From: CAWJFP01 sp963842155
Lineage (GTDB): Bacteria; Pseudomonadota; Alphaproteobacteria; JACZXZ01
Direction of reading: 5' to 3'
Assembly: GCA_963842155.1 (NCBI GenBank)
Contig: CAWJFP010000006.1
Coordinates: forward strand, 4,955-68,954
DNA length: 64,000 nt
The notes below the pieces were generated by a model. That model was not told where the DNA came from and searched no databases. It saw nothing but the letters and a program-made list of their open reading frames with translations. Below are positions 24,601-32,593 of this stretch, piece by piece. How positions within the stretch are numbered: position 1 is the first letter of the stretch; every line of letters begins with the position of its first letter. The translations under genes and the position numbers were made by a program.

Positions 24601-26242
24601 TCGGCGGATTCGTCACCTGGCTGAAGTTCTGGCGGAAGAAATGATGCAGGCCCCGATGGCCCTCGGAGAGCACGGCAAGGGGCGTGTCGTCGCCCATCGA
24701 GCCGACCGGCTCCTTGCCGTCCTCGCCCATGGGATGGAGCACCATCTCGAGGTCCTCGAGCGTCCAGCCGACCGCGAGTTGGCGGCGGCGCAGCTCCTCG
24801 CGGCCGAGCTCGACCCGCTCGTCGGCCGCCTTCTTGATCTTGGCGTCGAGCTTCTTGATGTTCTTGACCCACTCGCCGTAGGGGCGGCGGCGCGCCAGGC
24901 TCTCCTTGAGCTCGCGGTCGCGATAGAGCCTGCCGGCCTCGAGATCGACGGCGATCATCTGGCCGGGGCCGATGCGTCCCTTCTCGAGAATCTCGGCCTC
25001 CTCCAAGCGCACCATGCCGGTCTCCGAGCCGACGATCAGCAGGCCCGAGGCGGTGATGCTGTAGCGCATCGGCCGCAGCCCGTTGCGGTCGAGCCCGCCC
25101 ATCACCCATTGCCCGCCAAAGGCGCAGATCGCCGCCGGCCCGTCCCACGGCTCCATCACGGAATTGAGGTAGGAATAAAGCTCCTGCAGCGGCTTCGGCA
25201 CGGTCGGCCGGTTGGCCCAGGCCTCGGGGATCATCATCGACTTGACCATGGGGAGCGAGCGGCCCGCCTGCACCATGACCTCGAACACGCCGTCGAGCGC
25301 CGCCGAATCCGAGCTGCCGGGCTGGATGATGGGCAGGAGCTCCGGCATATGCTCGCCGAAGGTTTCCGACGCCATGCGCGGCTCGTGGCTTTTCATCCAG
25401 TTGATGTTGCCGAGGAGGGTGTTGATCTCGCCGTTCTGCGCGAGAACGCGGAAGGGTTGCGCCAGCCACCAGGTAGGGAAGGTGTTTGTCGAATAGCGCT
25501 GATGGTAGACCGCGAAGCTCGAGACGAAACGCTCGTCGAGCAGGTCGGGATAGAAGGCGGTGAGCTGCTCCGCCAGGAACATGCCCTTGTAGATGACCGA
25601 GCGGCAGGAGAGCGAGCAGATATAGAAGCCCTGGATGCCCTCCGCCATCACCTGCTTCTCGATGCGCCGGCGGATGACGAACAGATCGGTCTCGAACTGG
25701 CGCTGCGGCGTGCCCTTGTTGTTGGCGACGAGGAGCTGCTCGATCTCGGGCCGCGTGGCGTTGGCCTTCTCGCCGATCACCGAGATGTCGATCGGCACCT
25801 GCCGCCAGCCATAGATGCCGTAGCCGAAATTGATGATCTCGGACTCGACGATGCAGCGGCAGCGCTCCTGCGCCGCGAAATCGGTGCGCGGCAGGAACAG
25901 CATGCCGACGGCGAGCCGGCCCTCGCCCGGCTCGTGCCCGCTATGGCGGATATGCTCCTTGAAGAAGTCTTGCGGGATCTGGACATGGATGCCGGCCCCG
26001 TCGCCGGTCTTGCCGTCGGCGTCGACGGCGCCGCGATGCCACAGCACCTTGAGGGCGGCGATGCCGGCGGCGACCACCTCGCGGCGCGGCTTGCCGTCGA
26101 TCGCCGCGACGAAGCCGACGCCGCATGAATCATGCTCCTGCGCCGCATCGTAGAGACCTTCCCGCGCGAGATGGGCGGCGTTCTCGCGGTAGGCCGCAAC
26201 GAATTGCCCGCCCAACTCGGCGCCGCGATCGCTTTCGGCCAT
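21689..26242 (-). CDS. gltB: Glutamate synthase (NADPH) large chain
   Basis: A 1517-residue flavin/iron-sulfur enzyme making glutamate from glutamine and 2-oxoglutarate. The class II glutamine amidotransferase domain begins with the catalytic Cys (HDSCGVGFVA, Cys40), preceded by a propeptide-like leader that would be removed. The FMN-binding synthase domain (SGHVGGTGASPQSSIKFAG; LRTDGGIKTGRDVVIAAMLGAEEYGVGT) is followed by the 3Fe-4S cysteines in CILVRQCHSNTCPVGIC. The C-terminal GXGXG beta-helix (VQGLKLELFGDANDYVGKGLSGG) completes it. The ATG chosen has AGGAGG about eight bases upstream. It is the last gene of gltD-GST-gltB, an order with an inserted GST gene. Confidence 0.97.
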   Translation of the reverse strand: MAESDRGAELGGQFVAAYRENAAHLAREGLYDAAQEHDSCGVGFVAAIDGKPRREVVAAGIAALKVLWHRGAVDADGKTGDGAGIHVQIPQDFFKEHIRHSGHEPGEGRLAVGMLFLPRTDFAAQERCRCIVESEIINFGYGIYGWRQVPIDISVIGEKANATRPEIEQLLVANNKGTPQRQFETDLFVIRRRIEKQVMAEGIQGFYICSLSCRSVIYKGMFLAEQLTAFYPDLLDERFVSSFAVYHQRYSTNTFPTWWLAQPFRVLAQNGEINTLLGNINWMKSHEPRMASETFGEHMPELLPIIQPGSSDSAALDGVFEVMVQAGRSLPMVKSMMIPEAWANRPTVPKPLQELYSYLNSVMEPWDGPAAICAFGGQWVMGGLDRNGLRPMRYSITASGLLIVGSETGMVRLEEAEILEKGRIGPGQMIAVDLEAGRLYRDRELKESLARRRPYGEWVKNIKKLDAKIKKAADERVELGREELRRRQLAVGWTLEDLEMVLHPMGEDGKEPVGSMGDDTPLAVLSEGHRGLHHFFRQNFSQVTNPPIDSLRETRVMSLVTRLGNLGNILDEDKSQCRLLQLNSPILTNGEFEALRAYMGESAVDIACVFEPAKGEGALREAIRRIQQEAEDAVRGGCEHVILTDKAVDTEHAPIPMILSAGAVHSHLVRKKLRTFISLNVRSAACMDVHYFAVLIGVGATTVNAYLAQESLADRHRRGLFGNLAFEEVLRRFKQAADQGLLKIISKMGIAVISSYRGGYNFEALGLSRSLVAEFFPGMPSRISGIGLGGIERKLRALHERAYAEDFAALPVGGFYKYRRGGEGHAWEGSLIHTLQAACATNSYDTYRKYSEGTRRLPPVAIRDLLDFAPKGAGISIDEVESITEIRKRFVTPGMSLGALGPEAHETLNIAMNRIGAKADSGEGGEDPARFKPKANGDNPNSAIKQVASGRFGVTAEYLNNCRELEIKIAQGAKPGEGGQLPGFKVTEMIARLRHSTPGVMLISPPPHHDIYSIEDLAQLIYDLKQINPDARVCVKLVSRSGIGTIAAGVAKAKADVILVSGHVGGTGASPQSSIKFAGTPWEMGLSEVHQVLTLNRLRHRLKLRTDGGIKTGRDVVIAAMLGAEEYGVGTAGLVAMGCILVRQCHSNTCPVGICTQDPKLRAKFEGTPEKVVNLFTFIAEEVREILASLGARSLNEIIGRTDLLFQVSRGGPHLDDLDLNPVLAQADPGDYPRYCTLPGRNEVPDTLDAQIIKDARPLLEEGEKMQLAYNVRNTLRAIGTRLSAEITRRYGMSALPPGHITVRLRGSAGQSLGAFAVQGLKLELFGDANDYVGKGLSGGTIVLRPPTGAALASQDNTIMGNTVLYGATAGRLFAAGQAGERFAVRNSGADAVIEGCGSNACEYMTGGSVAILGPVGENFAAGMTGGMAFVYDAGGDMAQRVNQETVILQRIEMPHWEGVCRRLIEQHVEHTQSRWAAGLLNDWDRARLRFWQIVPKEMIGRLSHPVAREPEAEARA

Positions 26243-26256
26243 GAGCGCCCTCCTCC

Positions 26257-26947
26257 TCAAATGCCCATGGCGCGGAAGCTCGCGGCGTAGGCGAGGCGCG
26301 GCTCGGATGGGGCCGCGTCGCCGGCGGCCTCGCCGACCGGATCGACGATCGCGACATGGCCGGGCTCGGCCGCGACCTCTGCGAGCCAGCGGCGCACCGC
26401 CTTGAAGCGGTCGAGCGCGAAGCCGCCTTCGGCCGCGACGTGGGTATAGGCGTAGAGCGCGATGTCGGCGATCGTGTAGCGCTCGTCGACGAAGAAGCGG
26501 CGCGTCGCGAGATGGCGCTCCATCACCTCGAGCGCGGCATAGCCGAGCGCCTGCTTCGCCGGCAGCTGGGCGCTCTTCTCCGCGTCGAGCAGGCGATGGG
26601 TGATCCAGTAACGCGCGGTCGCGATATTGGGCTCGTGACTATATTGCTCGAAGAAAAGCCATTGCAGCACGGCGGCGCGGCTGCGCCGCTCGCTCGGCAG
26701 ATAGGCCGTGCCCTCGGCGAGATAGCAGAGGATGGCATTCGATTCGGCGAGATAGTCGCCGGGCGCGATCTCGAGCAGCGGCACGCGGCCGTTCGGATTT
26801 TTCGCGAGGAAGGCCGGCTTGCGCGTCTCGCCCTGGTCGATGTCCAGCTCGATCGCGCCGGAAGGGAACGCCGAGCTGGCAAAGCAGCAGGCGCACCTTG
26901 TAGCCGTTGCCGGAAGCGAGATAGTCGTAGAGCGTCGGCATAAGCAT
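26257..26947 (-). CDS. Glutathione S-transferase between gltD and gltB, with one +1 frameshift
   Basis: The N-terminal thioredoxin-like domain (MPTLYDYLASGNGYKVRLLLCQLGVPF) and the rest (IELDIDQGETRKPAFLAKNPNGRVPLLEI..SNAILCYLAEG and the helical C-domain ERYTIADIALYAYTHVAAEGGF) are in adjacent frames. An extra base near 26854 separates them. Joined, the product is about 229 residues, normal for a GST. The gene starts 6 bases behind the gltD stop and ends 15 bases before gltB, so it is co-transcribed with both. Substrate unknown. Confidence 0.85.
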
Positions 26948-26952
26948 GACTG

Positions 26953-28399
26953 TTACTCCGCGGCTACGCTTGCCGCCGGCGAGATTGCCTTGGCGGCGAG
27001 ATATCGATGCATGCTCTCGGCCGCGTCGCGGCCGTCGCGGATGGCCCAGACGACGAGCGAGGCGCCGCGCACGATGTCGCCCGCGGCGAAGACGCCCTCG
27101 AGGCTCGTCATCATGGTCCTGCGGTCGATCTTGAGCGTGCCCCAGCGGCTCACTTCGAGCTCGGGCGCGCCGAAGAGCGCGGGCAGGTCCTCCGCATCGA
27201 AGCCGAGCGCCTTGATCACGAGCTCGGCCGGGAGGTTGACCTCGAAGTCCTCGATGCGCTGCGGCTGCTGCCGGCCGGAGCCGTCGGCGACGCCGAGCCG
27301 CATGCGCGCGGCGCGCACATGGCTCACCTTGTCCTCTGCCGAGGAAAGCCTCGGGGGCGGAGAGCCAGACGAACTCGACTCCCTCCTCCTCGGCATATTG
27401 CACCTCGCGTTGCGAGCCGGGCATGTTGGCGCGGTTGCGGCGGTAGAGGCATTTGACCGACCGGGCGCCCTGGCGCACGGCGGTGCGCACGCAATCCATC
27501 GCCGTGTCGCCGCCGCCGATCACGACGACATTCCTGCCCGCGGCATCGAGCGTGCCGTCGTCGAACAGGGGCACCGCGTCGCCCAGCCCCTTGCGGTTGC
27601 TGGCGGTGAGAAAATCGAGCGCGGCAACGATATTGCCGAGACCGACGCCGGGGGCCGCGATGTCGCGCGCTCGGTAGACGCCGGTCGCGACGAGGAGCGC
27701 GTCATGGCGCGCGCGCAGCTCGGCGAGGCTCGCGTCGCGCCCGACCTCGAACTCGAGATGGAACGCGACGCCGCCCTCGCGCAGCAGTCTGTCGCGCCGC
27801 TCGACCACGCTCTTCTCCAGCTTGAAGTTGGGAATGCCGTAGACGAGCAGACCGCCGACGCGGTCGTAGCGGTCATAGACATGGACTTGGTAGCCCTTGC
27901 GGCGAAGCTGTTCCGCCGCGGCAAGCCCGCCCGGGCCCGCGCCGAGGACGCCGACCGATTGCCCGAGCTCGCGCGGCGGCCGCGGCGGGCGCACCCAGCC
28001 GCTCGCGAAGGCATTCTCGGTGATGAATTTCTCGACCGCCCCGATGGTGACCGAATCGAAGCCCTTCTCGATGACGCAATTGCCTTCGCAGAGCCGGTCT
28101 TGCGGGCAGATGCGGCCGCAGACCTCGGGCATGTTGTTGGTCGCGGCGGCGACCTCGTAGGCCTCCTCGAGCCGGCCCTCGGCCGCCAGCATCAGCCAAT
28201 CGGGGATGTTGTTATGCAGCGGGCAATGGACTTGGCAGAAGGGCACGCCGCATTGCGAGCAGCGGCTCGCCTGCTCGGCCGCGCGGGCGGCGTCGAAATC
28301 CTGGTAGATCTCGCGGAAATCCACCCGCCGCGTCGCCGCGTCGCGCTTCTCGGGCGTGCGCTTCGCGATGGTGGTGAATTTGAGCAGATTATGCGGCAT
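26953..28399 (-). CDS. gltD: Glutamate synthase small chain, with one +1 frameshift
   Basis: The small subunit transfers electrons from NADPH through FAD and 4Fe-4S clusters to GltB. Cys motifs CSQCGVPFCQVHCPLHNNIPDW and CGRICPQDRLCEGNC lie in the first 110 residues. The FAD site is GVLGAGPGGLAAAEQLRRKG and the NADPH site is VVVIGGGDTAMDCVRTA; GVFAAGDIVRGASLVVWAI is the C-terminal FAD motif. The frame breaks after LSAPEAFLG at an extra base near 27337 and resumes EDKVSHVRAARMRLG. Joined length is about 481 residues, as expected. Because the enzyme is central to ammonium assimilation, a sequencing error is more likely than a true mutation. Confidence 0.92.
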
Positions 28400-28667
28400 G
28401 GCGCGCGCCCGGCTCCTGCGATCCACTCAGCGGCGTCGCCTCTACCAGGTTCGCGGAAAACCGCGATCAGTCATAAATACTGACCTGTATGCTGCGACGC
28501 TCCCATAGAGACATCTCAATTTACCGTTGTTGCTGTGCAGCGAAAAGCGAAAATAGTCCAATAACGGTACTATTCTGCTGAAAATTTTGGCAATTCTGCG
28601 ATCTAGTGCTAATGAATCCGCCATGTTATAAGCCGCGCCAGCCGAGCCATGCCTTCGGAGGCCGCGT
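28400..28667. promoter_or_regulatory. AT-rich divergent promoter region between gltD and the uppP-like gene
   Basis: The stretch is strikingly AT-rich for this chromosome, as expected of a regulatory region. It contains a perfect hairpin TCGCGG-AAAA-CCGCGA (28451-28466) near the gltD side. No sigma-54 -24/-12 site (GG-N10-GC with TGGC..TTGC) is evident. I could not pick single -35/-10 pairs with confidence. Confidence 0.5.
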
Positions 28668-29465
28668 TTGCCGCTCCTGCCCGTTCTCCTGCCGGCCCTC
28701 ATCTTGGCGCTTGCCGAGCCGCTCCCCGTAAGCGCCACGGCTCATCTGAGCCTGCTGGAGATGTTCACGGACATGAGCCGCTTGAGCGGCATCGATCTCC
28801 TGGCCGCGCTGATCGGAATGCTGGCGGCCACAGCCTTGTATTTCGCGGCCGACATCTGGCAGCTCATGCTCGGCGTCTGGCATACTTTGCGCGGGCGGCA
28901 GCGGCCGCAGCGGCGCTTCCTCGGGCTGCTCATCCTCGCAACGCTGCCCGCCGCGATCCTGCTCCTCACCGACCCCACCCTGCTCGCTCCCGCCCTGCCG
29001 CTGGAGGTGACCGCCTGGAGTACGCTTGTCGGCGGGATGCTGCTGCTGCTGAGCGACCGGCTCGCCATGACCATCCGGCGCATCGAGCATATGCGGGTCT
29101 ATGACGCGCTGGTGTTCGGCTTCTTCCAGCTCCTCGGCCTGCTGCCGGGCGCGAGCCGCACCGGCGCCACCATGACCGCGGGACGCATCCTCGGACTCGA
29201 GCGCGGCGAGGCGGCGCGTTTCGCGCTGCTGATGTCCTTGCCGGCGCTGGCCGGCACGGCGGGTCTCGTGGGCTATGATCTCTTCGCGCGCGACCTGCTG
29301 GCTTTCGAACCGGGCGCGCTGTTGGTGGGCGGCGTCGCCTTCGTCGCCGCCTTCCTCGCCATCGCCGCACTCTTCCGCTGGCTCAAGCGGCGCAGCTACG
29401 TGGCCTTCGCGATATACCGCATCCTGTTGGGACTGCTGCTGCTGGGATTGGCCTATCAGCCCTGA
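28668..29465 (+). CDS. uppP: Divergent UppP/BacA-family undecaprenyl-diphosphatase-like protein, TTG start
   Basis: A 265-residue polytopic protein of the BacA family, which recycles undecaprenyl diphosphate at the periplasmic face. The signature regions are altered: ALAEPLPVSATAHL in place of the usual GLTEFLPVSSTGHL, and LLPGASRTGATMTAG in place of PGTSRSGATI. The second Glu, the His and the Arg of the active site are kept, but the first Glu of the usual E-x3-E is Leu. Activity is therefore probable rather than certain. The TTG start has GGAGG six bases upstream and no in-frame ATG nearby. Its stop overlaps the converging NDUFA9-like gene by 10 bp. Confidence 0.8.
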   Translation: MPLLPVLLPALILALAEPLPVSATAHLSLLEMFTDMSRLSGIDLLAALIGMLAATALYFAADIWQLMLGVWHTLRGRQRPQRRFLGLLILATLPAAILLLTDPTLLAPALPLEVTAWSTLVGGMLLLLSDRLAMTIRRIEHMRVYDALVFGFFQLLGLLPGASRTGATMTAGRILGLERGEAARFALLMSLPALAGTAGLVGYDLFARDLLAFEPGALLVGGVAFVAAFLAIAALFRWLKRRSYVAFAIYRILLGLLLLGLAYQP

Positions 29466-30481
29466 TTCATGTGACGCGGCACCATCGCGAAGCGCTGCCG
29501 GCCGCCGGGACGATAGATGTCCAGGTAAGTCGGGATCATGATCTCGACGCCGGTCGGCTCGATGCCGAGCTCGGCGAGTCCGGGCGCGCCGCGCGAGACG
29601 ACATTGTCGCGCCGCATGAGCTTGACCTGATCGCGGGTGAGCGGCGGCTTGGGCAAAAGGCCGAGGAAGAGCGCCTGGAGATCGGCGAGCCAGAAGGGCA
29701 GCGGGAAGAGGAGGCGCCTGCGGTGCGTCTCCTGCAGCACGAGCCGCAAAATCTGCGCGAAACTGTAGACGCGCGGACCGCCGAGCTCATAAAGACGGCC
29801 CCGCGCCGCCGGCTCCTCGAGGCTCCGTACGATCGCCTCGGCCACGTCGCCGACATAGACCGGCTGGAAGCGCGCGCCGCCGCTGCCGAGCCAATCGATG
29901 CGCGCGCCGCCCTCGGGCCAGCGCTCGAGCCGCGGGCTCGCGCCGATCACGGGCAGAGCGGGCAGTATCAGCGCCATGGCGCCGAAGCGGTTGAAGAACT
30001 GGTCCTCCGGCCCGAACACCACGCTCGGGCGCAAGATGGTGGCTTCGGGGAAGGCCGCGCGCAGGCCTGCCTCGCCGGCCGCCTTGCTGCGGGCATAGTC
30101 GGCGGGCGAATGGGGATCGGCGCCGATGGCGGAGAGATGGACCAGGCGCTTGACGCCCGCCGCCGCGGCGGCGCGCGCGATGCGGCCCGGTCCCTCCGCC
30201 TGGATGGCGCGGAAGCTCTGCTTGCCGCTCTCGTGGAGAATGCCGACGAGGTTCACCACCGCGTCGGCGCCATGGACCGCCGCGGCGACGACCGCCTCGT
30301 CGCGCAAATCGACCCGCATCGGCACGATCTGGCCCACGTCGCCCATGGGCCTGAGGAAATTGGCGCCCTCGCGGTCGCGCACCGCGATGCGCAATATGTC
30401 GCCGCGCGCCGCCAGCCGCCGAACGAGATGCCGCCCGATGAAGCCCGAGCCGCCAAAGACCGTGACGCGGCGCACCGCCAT
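29456..30481 (-). CDS. Complex I NDUFA9-subunit-family NAD(P)-binding protein
   Basis: A 341-residue atypical SDR. VTVFGGSGFIGRHLVRRLAARG is the nucleotide-binding motif. NLVGIL, HLSAIGADPHSPADYARSKAAGE (Y-x3-K) and LRPSVVFGPEDQFFNRF match the NDUFA9/NAD-dependent epimerase family, which in mitochondria and some alphaproteobacteria is an accessory subunit of NADH:ubiquinone oxidoreductase. Whether the bacterial protein binds complex I cannot be told from sequence. Start ATG encodes MAVRRVTVFGG. It converges on the uppP-like gene, with overlapping stops, a pairing I recognise from other alphaproteobacteria. Confidence 0.85.
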   Translation of the reverse strand: MAVRRVTVFGGSGFIGRHLVRRLAARGDILRIAVRDREGANFLRPMGDVGQIVPMRVDLRDEAVVAAAVHGADAVVNLVGILHESGKQSFRAIQAEGPGRIARAAAAAGVKRLVHLSAIGADPHSPADYARSKAAGEAGLRAAFPEATILRPSVVFGPEDQFFNRFGAMALILPALPVIGASPRLERWPEGGARIDWLGSGGARFQPVYVGDVAEAIVRSLEEPAARGRLYELGGPRVYSFAQILRLVLQETHRRRLLFPLPFWLADLQALFLGLLPKPPLTRDQVKLMRRDNVVSRGAPGLAELGIEPTGVEIMIPTYLDIYRPGGRQRFAMVPRHMNQG

Positions 30482-30629
30482 GAATGCTCTTCTCCCGCTT
30501 GCCCCCGAGGTTCTATCGCGCGGAGGGGTGCGGGGCAAGCAGACGACGAGCCACAACCGGGTTGACATGGAGAGTCGAGGAGGTTAGGCAAAGGCGGGCA
30601 AATTTCGTGCCGAGCCATGGGGTTCGCCT

Positions 30630-30716
30630 GCCCAGGTGGCGGAATTGGTAGACGCGCAGGTTTCAGGTACCTGTGGCCGCGAGGCCGTGGAAGTTCGAGT
30701 CTTCTCCTGGGCACCA
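30630..30716 (+). tRNA. tRNA-Leu (anticodon CAG)
   Basis: An 87-nt tRNA with encoded CCA. The acceptor stem GCCCAGG pairs with CCTGGGC. The D-region has GGAATTGGTAGACGC, typical of tRNA-Leu. The anticodon stem CAGGT/ACCTG encloses TTCAGGT with anticodon CAG (30664-30666). A long variable arm (TGGCCGCGAGGCCGT) marks a class II tRNA, and the T-arm has GTTCGAGTC. It reads CUG codons, which are very common in this genome. The next gene starts only 5 nt after the CCA. Confidence 0.97.
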
Positions 30717-30721
30717 CTTCC

Positions 30722-31405
30722 ATGGCCGAGGCACAGCAGCAAGGCGCCACGCGTGCGGGCGTGCGCGACGGATCGGCGGCGGTGAGCGCCCCGCCCCGCA
30801 TCGCGCTCCATGAGGGCGACCTGCCGCCGGGCCTCGCCTTCGGCGCCACCGTCGCGATCGACACGGAGACCATGGGACTCGAGCCGCGGCGCGACAGGCT
30901 CTGCCTCGTGCAACTCTCCGCCGGCGACGGCAGCAGCCATATCGTGCGCTTCGCCGGCGGCCGCTACGAGGCGCCCCGTCTCAAGGCTCTGCTGACCGAC
31001 CGCAAGATCACCAAGCTCTTCCACTTCGCGCGTTTCGATCTCGCCATGATCGCCCAGCATCTCGGCGTGCGTTGCGCGCCGGTCTATTGCACCAAGCTCG
31101 CCTCCAAGCTCGTGCGCACCTATACCGACCGACATAGCCTGCGCGATCTCTGTCGCGAGCTTCTCGGCATCGACCTCGACAAGCAGCAGCAATCCTCCGA
31201 TTGGGGCGCGGAGCGCCTCTCCCAGGAACAGCTTGCCTATGCCGCCTCGGACGTGCTCCATTTGCACGCGCTGCGCGGGCGGCTCGACGCGCTGATCGAG
31301 CGCGAGGGCCGGCGCGCTCTGGCGGATGCCTGCTTCGCCTTCCTGCCCGACCGCGCGCTCCTCGATCTCGGCGGCTGGGACGAGCCGGACATTTTCGCGC
31401 ATTGA
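30722..31405 (+). CDS. rnd: Ribonuclease D-like 3'-5' exonuclease (DEDDy)
   Basis: A 227-residue single-domain DEDDy exonuclease. Exo I is VAIDTETMGLEPRRDRLCLVQLS (Asp-x-Glu), exo II is FHFARFDLAMI (Asp) and exo III is YAASDVLHLHAL (Tyr/Asp). It lacks the HRDC domains of E. coli RNase D, as usual for the short alphaproteobacterial form. The family trims 3' ends of tRNA precursors. It lies directly behind tRNA-Leu. The ATG used is 5 nt after the tRNA and has no Shine-Dalgarno; GTG codons at 30761 or 30782, nearer the conserved IALHEGDLP, are possible starts. Confidence 0.87.
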   Translation: MAEAQQQGATRAGVRDGSAAVSAPPRIALHEGDLPPGLAFGATVAIDTETMGLEPRRDRLCLVQLSAGDGSSHIVRFAGGRYEAPRLKALLTDRKITKLFHFARFDLAMIAQHLGVRCAPVYCTKLASKLVRTYTDRHSLRDLCRELLGIDLDKQQQSSDWGAERLSQEQLAYAASDVLHLHALRGRLDALIEREGRRALADACFAFLPDRALLDLGGWDEPDIFAH

Positions 31406-31527
31406 CGGCGGCGATGCGGAAGGACGAGAACGGCTCGCCGGCGCCCGCCGGGCATGTTTCTGATTCAGGCAAGAAATCGACCCCGCCTCTCGTATCAGGC
31501 CGGGGAAAGGCATAGAATCGGGACGGC

Positions 31528-32583
31528 ATGGAACAACGCAAGAGACAACGAGCGGATCCGCTCCCGGGGACCAAGCCCTCGTCTGCCAAGGCTGAGCGCG
31601 ACAACGCCGAACGCGGCAAGGCCGATCTGGAGGCGGCGTCGCGCGTGCTGCGCCTCGAGGCGGCGGCGGTCGAGGGCGTGGCGGCGACGCTCGACGGCGG
31701 CTTCGTCGCGGCGCTCGACCGGCTCGCCGCGGTGCGCGGCAGGGCCGTGGTGACCGGCATGGGCAAGAGCGGCCATATCGCGCGCAAGATCGCTGCGACC
31801 CTGGCCTCGACCGGCACGCCCGCCCTCTTCGTCCATCCCGCCGAGGCGGGCCACGGCGATCTCGGCATGATCACGCGCGACGACGCGGTGCTGGCCCTCT
31901 CGAACTCGGGCGAGACGGACGAACTCGCCAACATCATCGACTATGCCAAGCGCCACGGCATCCCGCTCATCGCCATTACCGGCCAGGCGCCCAGTACGCT
32001 GGCCGATGCGGCCGACGTGACGCTCGTCCTGCCCAATACGCCCGAGGCCTGTCCGCTCGGCCTGGCGCCCACCACCTCGACCATCGCCATGCTGGCCCTC
32101 GGCGACGCCATCGCCATCGCGCTGCTCGAGCGGCGCGGCTTCTCGGCGGACGATTTCCAGGTGCTGCATCCCGGCGGGCAGATCGGACGGCGGCTGCAGC
32201 GCGTCTCCGACGTCATGCATCGCGGCGAGGAGATTCCGCTGACGCGGCCCGGCGTACGCATGTCGGAGGCGCTGCTGGTGATGACGGCGAAGCATTTCGG
32301 CTGCGTGGGCGTGGTCGACGCGGAAGGCCGGCTGATCGGCATCGTGACCGACGGCGATCTGCGCCGCCATATGGGACCGGCGCTGCTCGAGATGCTCGTC
32401 GCCGACGTGATGACCGGACATCCGCAAGCGATCCGGCCCAAGGCGCTCGCCGCCGAGGCGCTCAATCTGATGAACACCCGCGGCATCGACAACCGCGGCA
32501 TCGGCTGCCTCTTCGTGGTCGAGGACGGGCGTCCGGTCGGCATCCTCAATATCCACGACTGCCTGCGCGCCGGGGTCGGCTAG
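31528..32583 (+). CDS. kdsD: Arabinose-5-phosphate isomerase, KdsD/KpsF family
   Basis: Converts ribulose 5-phosphate to arabinose 5-phosphate, the first step to KDO for LPS. The 351 residues hold a SIS domain (VVTGMGKSGHIARKIAATLASTGTPALFVHPAEAGHGDLGMI; ALSNSGETDEL) and two CBS domains (VMHRGEEIPL..LLVMTAKHFGCVGVVD; VMTGHPQAIRPKALAAEALNLM). There is an N-terminal extension of about 35 charged residues. The gene begins the block kdsD-lptC-lptA-lptB, joining KDO synthesis to LPS export. Confidence 0.93.
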   Translation: MEQRKRQRADPLPGTKPSSAKAERDNAERGKADLEAASRVLRLEAAAVEGVAATLDGGFVAALDRLAAVRGRAVVTGMGKSGHIARKIAATLASTGTPALFVHPAEAGHGDLGMITRDDAVLALSNSGETDELANIIDYAKRHGIPLIAITGQAPSTLADAADVTLVLPNTPEACPLGLAPTTSTIAMLALGDAIAIALLERRGFSADDFQVLHPGGQIGRRLQRVSDVMHRGEEIPLTRPGVRMSEALLVMTAKHFGCVGVVDAEGRLIGIVTDGDLRRHMGPALLEMLVADVMTGHPQAIRPKALAAEALNLMNTRGIDNRGIGCLFVVEDGRPVGILNIHDCLRAGVG

Positions 32584-32593
32584 ACTGGGCACG

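Noticed and set aside
24242..26128. 628-codon plus-strand open frame opposite gltB
   Set aside because: Antisense of a highly conserved gltB; composition is low-complexity acidic/basic repeats.
28400..28667. Sigma-54 promoter for gltD, suspected from nearby rpoN/ptsN and nitrogen genes
   Set aside because: No TGGCAC-N5-TTGC-like sequence is visible in the region on either strand.
30617..30721. Extension of the RNase D frame upstream through the tRNA
   Set aside because: The frame is open by chance across tRNA-Leu; a class II tRNA with encoded CCA is unambiguous there.
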